A stretch of DNA of 64,000 nt from Thermoanaerobacterium sp. RBIITD (GTDB lineage Bacteria; Bacillota; Thermoanaerobacteria; Thermoanaerobacterales; Thermoanaerobacteraceae), in the NCBI RefSeq assembly GCF_900205865.1, contig NZ_LT906662.1, positions 3,338,994 to 3,402,993 on the forward strand, read 5' to 3'. Both the position numbers and the translations under genes were made by a program. Within the stretch, counting starts at the first letter, position 1. The number at the start of each line of letters is the position of its first letter. Of this stretch, positions 57,056-64,000 are shown piece after piece. Under the pieces are notes generated by a model. The model saw only the letters and a list, made by a program, of their open reading frames with translations, did not search any database and was not told the origin of the DNA.

Positions 57056-57092
57056 ATTAAAGGAGACTAAATAGAAAGGAATGTTATACTCT

Positions 57093-58802
57093 ATGGCACT
57101 CGATGGTATAACTTTATATGCAGTTATAAATGAATTAAAAGAAGAAATCATTGGTGGTAAAATAGATAAAATATATCAGCCTGAAAAAGACGAAATAATG
57201 TTAATAATAAGAAATAAAGGTAAAAATTATAAACTTCTTTTATCAAGTAATGCAAACTATCCGAGAATATATCTTACAGATGAAAATAAAGAAAACCCAA
57301 CTGTGCCTCCTATGTTTTGCATGTTATTGCGCAAATATCTCCAAGGTGGAAAATTATTAGATATTTATCAGATCCGATTTGATAGAATTGCTTTAATTGA
57401 TATTGAAAGTCGTGATGAGTTTGAGAACATGGTAATAAAAACATTGGTCATAGAAATTATGGGCAGACACAGCAATATTGTATTGATTGATAAAAACAGT
57501 AGAGTTATTGTTGATAGTATTAAGCGTGTATACCATGACATGAGTAAAGTACGCGAAATTTTACCAGGCTTAAAATATGACTTACCACCATCACAAAATA
57601 AAATAAATATAACTAATATTTCTAAGGATGTATTTTTTGAATCATTAAAATTACTAAAGGGTAAGAAAATCGAAAAAGCCATTTTGACTTTATTTGAAGG
57701 ATTTAGCCCCGTTCTATCGAGGGAAATGACTTTTAGAAGTCAAGTAAATGACAAATATGTAGAAGAACTTACAAATAATGAAATTGAAAACTTATATTTT
57801 AATTTATCAGAGTTTAAGTTGACAATAACAAGCAATAATTTCAAGCCTTGTACCGCTTACATCGATAATAATCCTATTGAGTTTTCTTGTATAGATCTTA
57901 AACAGTATATTAATTTAAAATTTCATAAAAATGTTAATGAAGCTGCATTGACATTTTATAAAGAAAAAGCAAATGTTGAAAACATAAAAACCCGTTCGCA
58001 TGATTTAAAAAAATTGATCGAAGTACATCTTGAAAGACTATACACTAAACTTGATAAACAAATGGATGAACTAAATAATGCAGAAAAATCTGATATTTAT
58101 AGATTATATGGAGAACTTATAACTGCTAATTTATATAAGCTAGATAAAAAAATTAATGAATTTAAAACAATAAATTATTATACAGGAGAGGAAATCCAAA
58201 TACCTCTTGATGTTAAATACACACCTGCAGAAAACGCGCAAAGATATTTTAAAAAATATACAAAAGCCAAAAATGCTGTTAGAATTTTAACTAAACAAAT
58301 CGACGATACTAAAGAAGAAATAGAATATTTGGAGGGTCAGCTTATAAATTTAGAGCAATGTACATTGCCAACCGAAATAGATGAAATAAGGGAAGAGCTA
58401 TCTGATATGGGTTATATCAGAAAAAAAGATAAAAATAAAAAGCAAAAAAAGGTTGTTTCACAGCCAATCCATGTTGTATCGTCTGATAATTTTGATATTT
58501 ACATCGGCAAAAATAACGTACAAAATGATTATCTTACTTTAAGATTTGCATCTGCAAATGATATATGGCTACACACTAAAAATATTCCAGGATCACATGT
58601 AATAATTAAAAATAAAGATAGTAATATACCATATACAACTATACTTGAGGCAGCAAAACTGGCTGCCGCACACAGCAAGGCAAAGAATTCGTCAAATGTC
58701 CCTGTCGACTATACGTTTAAAAAATATGTTAAAAAACCATCTGGAGCAAAGCCAGGATTTGTAATCTATACAAATCAAAAAACATTATATGTTACACCAT
58801 AA
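57093..58802 (+). CDS. rqcH: Ribosome quality control protein RqcH (NFACT family)
   Basis: Binds stalled 50S-peptidyl-tRNA complexes and adds alanine tails that mark peptides for degradation. 569 residues from ATG 57093 (MALDGITLYAVINEL is the usual family start): NFACT-N domain, helix-hairpin-helix and coiled coil (about 300-435), NFACT-R domain (DIYIGKNNVQNDYLTLRFAS, DIWLHTKNIPGSHVII) at the C-terminus. Formerly called fibronectin-binding protein. Confidence 0.94.
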   Translation: MALDGITLYAVINELKEEIIGGKIDKIYQPEKDEIMLIIRNKGKNYKLLLSSNANYPRIYLTDENKENPTVPPMFCMLLRKYLQGGKLLDIYQIRFDRIALIDIESRDEFENMVIKTLVIEIMGRHSNIVLIDKNSRVIVDSIKRVYHDMSKVREILPGLKYDLPPSQNKINITNISKDVFFESLKLLKGKKIEKAILTLFEGFSPVLSREMTFRSQVNDKYVEELTNNEIENLYFNLSEFKLTITSNNFKPCTAYIDNNPIEFSCIDLKQYINLKFHKNVNEAALTFYKEKANVENIKTRSHDLKKLIEVHLERLYTKLDKQMDELNNAEKSDIYRLYGELITANLYKLDKKINEFKTINYYTGEEIQIPLDVKYTPAENAQRYFKKYTKAKNAVRILTKQIDDTKEEIEYLEGQLINLEQCTLPTEIDEIREELSDMGYIRKKDKNKKQKKVVSQPIHVVSSDNFDIYIGKNNVQNDYLTLRFASANDIWLHTKNIPGSHVIIKNKDSNIPYTTILEAAKLAAAHSKAKNSSNVPVDYTFKKYVKKPSGAKPGFVIYTNQKTLYVTP

Positions 58803-58808
58803 ATTTTG

Positions 58809-58838
58809 GGGATAATTTTTTGAATTATCTCTTTTTAT
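58809..58838 (+). terminator. Terminator of rqcH
   Basis: GGATAATT-TTTTG-AATTATCT stem followed by CTTTTTATAT, between the convergent rqcH and thpR. Confidence 0.7.
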
Positions 58839-58846
58839 ATATTTAA

Positions 58847-59401
58847 TTATTTTACTTTATTTAGTAAGACATCAAATATGTTTGTATAAATTCTTTTATT
58901 ATTCTCTAATTTGCTTTCCATCAAATAAATATTAGATACCATAAAACTATCGGATTTCAATTGAAATATTTTATTTATTTTATTCACATCAATATTTAAC
59001 GATATATCTCTCGCTATTGTAATATGTGTCTTAAAATTTCTATCATCTTTTTTAAATCCTATTTTTAATAGATTGTCTTCGATTTTATCATGAAGAATTT
59101 TCAGCTCTTTATCATTGTCAATGCCAACCCATAAAATTCTATAACTTTCTTTACCTTTAAAACAGCCGATTTTATCTATTCTAATATTAAATGGAGAAAA
59201 ACTTTTCGCCACATCCTCTGTTGCATCTTTAATTTTGTCTACATCGTCAGTATTTATTTCGCCTAAAAATTTGAGTGTTATATGTAAATTATCTTTTTTT
59301 GTCCATCTTCCCTTTAAAGTATATTTTTTAAGTTCTTCCTGTAAATTTGCAATTTCGTTAACGGCCATATCACTTAATTTAACTGCCAAAAATGCTCTCA
59401 T
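58847..59401 (-). CDS. thpR: RNA 2',3'-cyclic phosphodiesterase (2H family)
   Basis: 184 residues. Two HxT motifs define the 2H fold: NLHITLKFLG (about 41-50) and FKTHITIARD (about 125-134). MRAFLAVKLSD start with AAAGGAGG. Formerly 2'-5' RNA ligase. Convergent to rqcH; 59402-59520 upstream shows nothing recognisable. Confidence 0.95.
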   Translation of the reverse strand: MRAFLAVKLSDMAVNEIANLQEELKKYTLKGRWTKKDNLHITLKFLGEINTDDVDKIKDATEDVAKSFSPFNIRIDKIGCFKGKESYRILWVGIDNDKELKILHDKIEDNLLKIGFKKDDRNFKTHITIARDISLNIDVNKINKIFQLKSDSFMVSNIYLMESKLENNKRIYTNIFDVLLNKVK

Positions 59402-59520
59402 ATTATCCTCCTTTATTATATGTTATTATTTCCCTGGTAATTAATGTTTAATATAATCATCTTCAATTATGCTCATTATATACTCATTTGTGTATTTCCT
59501 TTGTTAATAAACAATTACTC

Positions 59521-59808
59521 TCAATAATCCATCTTTTTAAATCCACATTTTTTATAACACCTTATTACTCTTTCTTTAAAATCATAATCTCTTAATTCTA
59601 TTCTATGCAAGTTTAATTCATTAAATATAAAATTAATTAATAATTGCAAAGCTTCTGTGCCATATCCATTATTGCGATATTTTTCTTCATCTATCATTAT
59701 TTCTATTTCGCAGTTTCTATTTTTCCAAGCAATATTTCCAATGTATTCAGAAGTTTTATTTATAACAATCGCAAATTCACCTGATTTCTTTGGATTCTTT
59801 TTCCCATG
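59521..59808 (-). pseudogene. GNAT acetyltransferase, 5'-truncated
   Basis: Reads EFAIVINKTSEYIGNIAW, YRNNGYGTEALQLLINFIF (acetyl-CoA-binding motif) and RCYKKCGFKKMDY to a TGA at 59523. This is the C-terminal two-thirds of a GNAT protein. No start codon is present: its 5' end is joined in frame to an IS1182 transposase fragment near 59808. Confidence 0.7.
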
Positions 59809-60162
59809 TCTTCTAAAGTAGTATAGTGTCCTTACTCCAAGATTTATTTTACCAACATTTTTTATACCAGGTGCACAAGCAATCTAAGCATTATAATAAA
59901 ATTGGTCAATGAGGTTTTCATCAGTATAGTCGTTAAAAATGCTTAATATACTCCAAAGACAAAAGTATGTTAGCTGGAAAATTGGGCGTTCCTATGTTTT
60001 GTGTATAAAAGGTCGCAAAAAGTTTCTCACTAATTTTACAAAATACATGTTTAAAATACAGTGGTGTCCAACTGTTCGAAATCTCTACCGTATACGTTCA
60101 TCCATCCAAAATTAACTGGTAAACATCTTTTGCTGTAAATGATCTTTATTCTCTCTAAACAT
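59809..60162 (-). pseudogene. IS1182-family transposase, N-terminal remnant
   Basis: From ATG 60162 it reads MFRENKDHLQQKMF and, through several frame changes and stops, FWMDERIR, NFPANILLS-like pieces, NDYTDENLIDQFYYNA and GKINLGVRTLYYFRR. These are the successive conserved blocks of the IS1182 transposase N-terminus. The DDE domain is missing; the copy is dead. Upstream bases 60163-60283 are AT-rich with no recognisable end. Confidence 0.6.
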
Positions 60163-60283
60163 ATCTTTAACCCCTTACTGCAATGTATTATATTCTAATT
60201 ATACCCCTTAATGTTTTGAAATTCTATATTTTTCGACTTTTTGCAGTAGAATCATATGATGATCGACTGAAAGACTATTTTAA

Positions 60284-60510
60284 CACATTAATTTTTCAGA
60301 TGTTACCAGCTTAAAAATTGAAGATTGCGATACAAATGCAAAATGTATGGTTATGAAAAAGAAAGAGCAATCTGAAATATACGGAGAAGATCATCATTGT
60401 GAATTATTTAAGATTGGTATTGCGTTGCAACACCTATCTTTAATTATCACAATAAAGAAACAATTGCATAACTTGATTTGTCAACAAAAAGCTGTAAAAT
60501 ACTAAAATAA
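60284..60510 (+). pseudogene. GAF-domain regulator remnant
   Basis: Reads INFSDVTSLKIEDCDTNA, EIYGEDHHCELFK, then after a frame change DWYCVATPIFNYHNKETIA and LDLST. These align block by block with the remnant at 63109-63756 (TNAISMAMQ, HHFCDILKKWYCI, API...GYFDVST), so both come from AcoR/PrdR-like GAF regulators. Frameshift and stops make it non-functional. The following 60511-60580 holds nothing recognisable. Confidence 0.55.
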
Positions 60511-60640
60511 AATTGAGCCAAATAAAGCATAAGTAATGATAAAAAAGTAATTCACATTAATCAAAAATCCTGTATGCATTTGTCAAGTGAAAGATGCGCC
60601 AAATTTCAATCGAATTTTCCTCCACTTAGTGTGTAAAAAA

Positions 60641-61411
60641 TTAAGCAATATTCTGACTCTTTATCCATTCCTCCGTTTCTTTAAGTCTATATGAATTTCC
60701 ATTCATATTTACTAAATAGGCTTTATGTGTTAGTCTATCTACCATCGCTGCTGTCATCACTGGATCTTGAAATATTTCAGCCCACCTTTCAAATGATAAG
60801 TTTGTTGTTATTATCGTTGATTTTCTTCCTGCTCTTAATGATAAGTTTGTAAATAAAAGCTCAGATCCCTCTTTGTCAAAAGAGATATAGCCAAGTTCGT
60901 CTGCTATTACTAGATCGTATTTCGCAAATTTGTTTTCAAAAGTGTGTAATGTTCTTTCTGATCTACTTTCTTTTAATTGATTTATTAAAGTTGGAATTGT
61001 TGTGAATAGTACTCTATATCCTGCCAAACAAGCTTTTATGCCTAGTCCTATTGCTATATGTGTTTTGCCTGTACCTGGATTTCCTGCAAGTATTACATTT
61101 TGTCCATTCTTAATAAATTCAAGTGAACTTAATATCTTTAATTTTCTATTCGCATCATCTGGTAGATACTCTACTTTTAGGTCTTCTAGATATTTTTTGT
61201 ATGGAAAATTAGCTAGTCTTATACGATTTTCTTTCGCATGTTCCTGTCTTAGATCATATTCTTTCTGGAGCAATCCGTATAAGTATTCTTCATAGCTTAT
61301 ATCTCTTGCTGCAGCATCTTTTGTATCTTCTCTAAAATATTTCTTTATCCCTGGTAGTTTTAAGCTTGTTGCAAATTGTTCTATTTCTTTTGATATTTCT
61401 TTTTTATTCAT
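60641..61411 (-). CDS. istB: IS21 helper ATPase IstB
   Basis: 256 residues. AAA+ ATPase that activates the IstA transposase and selects targets. N-terminal helical region, Walker A LAGNPGTGKTHIA (about 108-120), Walker B LVIADELGY (about 167), sensor TTNLSFERWAE. Start directly after the istA stop. Confidence 0.96.
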   Translation of the reverse strand: MNKKEISKEIEQFATSLKLPGIKKYFREDTKDAAARDISYEEYLYGLLQKEYDLRQEHAKENRIRLANFPYKKYLEDLKVEYLPDDANRKLKILSSLEFIKNGQNVILAGNPGTGKTHIAIGLGIKACLAGYRVLFTTIPTLINQLKESRSERTLHTFENKFAKYDLVIADELGYISFDKEGSELLFTNLSLRAGRKSTIITTNLSFERWAEIFQDPVMTAAMVDRLTHKAYLVNMNGNSYRLKETEEWIKSQNIA

Positions 61412-61412
61412 T

Positions 61413-63014
61413 TTAAATGACGGCCTCCTCTTTGAAATTTTCGGCCTCTTTAGGTATTAAATTGCCGAATTCTTTCAGCATTTCTTTTGATTTATCTTCT
61501 ATTTCATTATTTGTTTTTGTCTTTTCTATATATTCATCAACCTTTCTTTCGCATATTATTTTTATTTTATCTGTTGTAATATCAATTGGATCTATTTTTC
61601 TCAATTTCTCAATAGCATCAAGTATTTTTTGCATACCTACTATACCTACATATTGCAAGAGATCTATGAATTCTTTCTCCCTGGTGGTATAATAGGTATG
61701 GTAGATATTTTGCAACCTTGGGTCTGCCTGTTTAAGCGCTGTGCTTGAAGGCAGGGCCCCAGGTTTTTTCTTTAGTGTATTCAAGTAGTGCTCTATTTTT
61801 ATTGACCATTCGTTAAATCCGTATATTCGCTCATGTTCGGCAATTTTTACATTGTCATAATAGCAAAGTATTTTATGCGAATATATTTTTGTAAATATGA
61901 TTTTACCGACATAAGCATCCGGTACAGAATAATGACATGAGTCTATAACTATTGTTGAATATTTATCTGCCCGCAAGTCTTCACATCTTGCTGCATCAAA
62001 TGGTGGTAATTGCGGCAGCAAATACGGTCTCTCTTCTTCAAGTATCTCTGCAGGTGACTTATTGTCTTTTAAATGATTTTTTGTATTATTCAGCTTTTTA
62101 CATACTTCATAAAGATAGTTATTAGCTTCTTCCAATGAGTCAAAGTAGTCTTTATTAGAAAATGCCTTTCTTCTTATAAATTCTACGCTTCTTTCAACGT
62201 GTCCTTTTTCATTGCCTCGATATGTATTGCAAAATCTAAATTTAAAGCAGTAATATATTGATAGTTTTAAAAGTCCTTTTGTTGGTTCTTTTTCACTCCT
62301 TCCTACAAATTTTTTAACCATAACTTTTGCATTGTCATATACTACAGTATGATAAACGCCTTTTATATCTTCAAAGAATGATACATGTGCTTCTTGAAAG
62401 CATGAAGTATCTTGTTTTGGAAAAAGTTTTGCAAATCTGTAATTGCCTTTGGCACTTGTAAATACCGCCATCTGAAATGTTTTTAACTCGCTTTTTATAA
62501 ATAATTTGACTTCACCCCAGTCGAATTCACACACATCTCCAAGTTGATATTCCGCCTTTATATATGCTTCTTTTTGCTCATTTAATATCTTATTTATTGC
62601 TTGGCAAACGGATGTATAACCTATGTCATAGCCTTCTTCTCTTAAGGCATTATATATATCAATTTTCTTTTTTTGTTGTTTGGACTGTCCTAAATACCTT
62701 TTTTGCTCATTTTCTCTAAGATAAAATTTTATGCGATTTATCACTTCCTCAGTTAACTTTATCTTATGCCTGTTTTCAATGTTGTACTTAGGTTTTTCAA
62801 CTATATCATCAATAATCTCTTGAATATCTGTATTTACATCTATTTTCCATTCATTTATCAAGTCCCTTCTCTTTTCTTCATATTTTTTAATATATTTTCT
62901 AATAACTTTTCTATCAATACCAGTTTCTCTAGATATCTGTCTTTGAGATTTACCATCTCTTATATATGATAATATTATTTCCTGTTTGTCTTTCAAAGAA
63001 ATCAACTCCATCAC
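61413..63014 (-). CDS. istA: IS21 transposase IstA
   Basis: 533 residues. N-terminal helix-turn-helix (KSQRQISRETGIDRKVIRKY, about 18-37), DDE integrase core (CEFDWGEVKLF; VYDNAKVMV; NKGHVERSVEFIRRK-like EKGHVERSVEFIRR) and C-terminal Mu-type beta-barrel region. Start GTG 63014 or ATG 63011. No frameshift seen. Confidence 0.95.
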   Translation of the reverse strand: MMELISLKDKQEIILSYIRDGKSQRQISRETGIDRKVIRKYIKKYEEKRRDLINEWKIDVNTDIQEIIDDIVEKPKYNIENRHKIKLTEEVINRIKFYLRENEQKRYLGQSKQQKKKIDIYNALREEGYDIGYTSVCQAINKILNEQKEAYIKAEYQLGDVCEFDWGEVKLFIKSELKTFQMAVFTSAKGNYRFAKLFPKQDTSCFQEAHVSFFEDIKGVYHTVVYDNAKVMVKKFVGRSEKEPTKGLLKLSIYYCFKFRFCNTYRGNEKGHVERSVEFIRRKAFSNKDYFDSLEEANNYLYEVCKKLNNTKNHLKDNKSPAEILEEERPYLLPQLPPFDAARCEDLRADKYSTIVIDSCHYSVPDAYVGKIIFTKIYSHKILCYYDNVKIAEHERIYGFNEWSIKIEHYLNTLKKKPGALPSSTALKQADPRLQNIYHTYYTTREKEFIDLLQYVGIVGMQKILDAIEKLRKIDPIDITTDKIKIICERKVDEYIEKTKTNNEIEDKSKEMLKEFGNLIPKEAENFKEEAVI

Positions 63015-63108
63015 TCCCTCATGTATTTTATTACATGAGAGAAATTTTATCTTAAAGTGGGGGATTTTTCAACTGAAATACTGGGGTACTTTTAGTGTAA
63101 CATAGACA

Positions 63109-63756
63109 CAAATTAGATTAAATAAAAACATAGGACTTATTAATGTATTTCACAATTGTGTTGATAATTTTTTAAATCAGACTAAAGGAGAATACATATT
63201 TTTATTAACTGATGACAATGGTTTCTTTTAAATATAAGATGAATAAGAAAACACACAGTTGCATAGATAAATCAGGTTTTAGAATAGGTATGTCTTTTAA
63301 AGAAGAAGCCGTAGGAACAAATGCTATTTCAATGGCGATGCAATTAAGAAGATTAGTTTATTTAGAACCTCAGCATCATTTCTGTGACATTTTGAAAAAA
63401 TGGTATTGTATTGAGCGCCTATCATTGTAGATGAAAAGATAATAGGATATTTTGATGTATCGACGATAGAATATGTCATGGCAGATGAAATGACTATAGT
63501 TTTAGAATTGCTTGCAGATAAAATTGCCGATGAATATAAAACCAATATAAAAGAGCAATAACTAAATAACTGCAATATAAATTTAACTGATAATCAGATA
63601 GAGATATTGCTAATGCTTGCAAAGGGTTATAAAGAATTGGCCATATCAAGAGAGATTGGAATTAAACCAGTTACTGTAAAATATCATAAGAGGAAAATAA
63701 TTGAGAAGCTATGCGTAAAAAGCATTCAGAAAGCAGTTACAAAAGCGGTTAATTAA
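63109..63756 (+). pseudogene. GAF/LuxR-type transcriptional regulator, broken
   Basis: Pieces read in order NQTKGEYIFLLTDDNG, (frame change) KSGFRIGMSFKEEAVGTNA, HHFCDILKKWYCI, (frame change) APIIVDEKIIGYFDVST, an in-frame stop, then LTDNQIEILLMLAKGYKELA with ISREIGIKPVTVKYHKRKII, a LuxR-type helix-turn-helix. Two frameshifts and a stop destroy it. The N-terminus is cut by the IS21 end. Confidence 0.65.
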
Positions 63757-63792
63757 ATTTAATAGATATAGATTAAATTTTAAGATTATACT

Positions 63793-63832
63793 TTTGTATA
63801 GTTTTTTGCTTTTTATGTCAAAACTATACAAA
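63793..63832. repeat. 13-base perfect inverted repeat
   Basis: TTTGTATAGTTTT and AAAACTATACAAA with a 14-base loop, after the broken regulator. It could end its transcript or serve as an operator. The remaining 63833-64000 shows no gene or clear signal. Confidence 0.55.
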
Positions 63833-64000
63833 GATATAGTAGACATTGGAAAAACAGCGCTATAAAATGAAGATGTACAAGGGCATTACAGTTTATTAAA
63901 TAGATAGGAATAATAAAAAGGTATTGAATAGAGAAAAGAACATTAACAACGGCTCAGATTAACTAAAAATTTATGAAAGAATGAAAATTAAATGTATAAA

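Larger units (their letters stand above)
60581..63108 (-). mobile_element. IS21-family insertion sequence
   Basis: istA and istB together with imperfect ends: TGTCAAGTG... at 60581 and, inverted, TGTCTATG... from 63108; inner parts TCAATCGAATTTTCCTCCACTT and TCAGTTGAAAAATCCCCCACTT (each read inward, shown in part) also match. No target duplication was recognised, so the ends are approximate. Both genes appear intact. Confidence 0.75.

Noticed and set aside
1..64000. CRISPR arrays, tRNA or rRNA genes
   Set aside because: No regularly spaced repeats, cloverleaf genes or conserved rRNA segments were recognised by eye.

Overview
The window is AT-rich and reads as the chromosome of a spore-forming, low-GC Clostridia; gene content and order look like Thermoanaerobacterium or a close relative. 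That genus assignment is inference from recognition of the proteins. Spore genes (spoVS, a very short spoVM, ylbJ, two alpha/beta SASPs) support an endospore former, and ackA-pta supports an acetate-producing fermenter.

Region 1 (1-10.9 kb, all minus strand) is an accessory block. An ECF-like sigma factor and a membrane-anchored LolA-like partner (probable anti-sigma) come first in transcription order. Three large FtsX/MacB-type permeases and a LolD/MacB-type ATPase follow. Between permeases 2 and 1 lie an ATPase copy that has lost its Walker A-to-signature core and a decayed subtilisin-like protease fragment. The same bipartite promoter motif, with identical spacing, precedes both the sigma gene and the first permease gene, so the sigma factor probably drives itself and the transporter.

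Region 2 (10.9-31.7 kb) is the conserved lipid, division and acetate block. On the minus strand it runs yceD-rpmF, then fapR-plsX-fabH-fabK-fabD-fabG-acpP-fabF-rnc-radical SAM-spoVS-smc-ftsY. ackA and pta sit beside it, divergent from tmcAL-ylbJ; coaD and rsmD close the block.

Region 3 (31.7-34 kb) holds a frameshifted IS110 element with a structured leader and two nearly identical SASP genes, each with its own terminator.

Region 4 (34-59.4 kb) is a second housekeeping block, mostly minus strand, matching the Bacillus order yicC-remA-gmk-rpoZ-coaBC-priA-def-fmt-rsmB-rlmN-prpC-prkC-rsgA-rpe-thiN-spoVM-rpmB-asp23-fakA-recG. A fakB-type DegV gene lies directly after recG, so fatty-acid kinase and FASII/PlsX genes are neighbours. 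rqcH (plus strand) diverges from a ChrB-domain gene across a palindrome, and thpR converges on rqcH.

Region 5 (59.4-64 kb) is a transposon graveyard: a GNAT fragment fused to an IS1182 transposase fragment, two decayed GAF-type regulator remnants, and an apparently intact IS21 element (istA/istB) between them. No rRNA, tRNA or CRISPR array was seen. Coding starts were chosen from visible ribosome binding sites, so several are shorter than the longest open frame.
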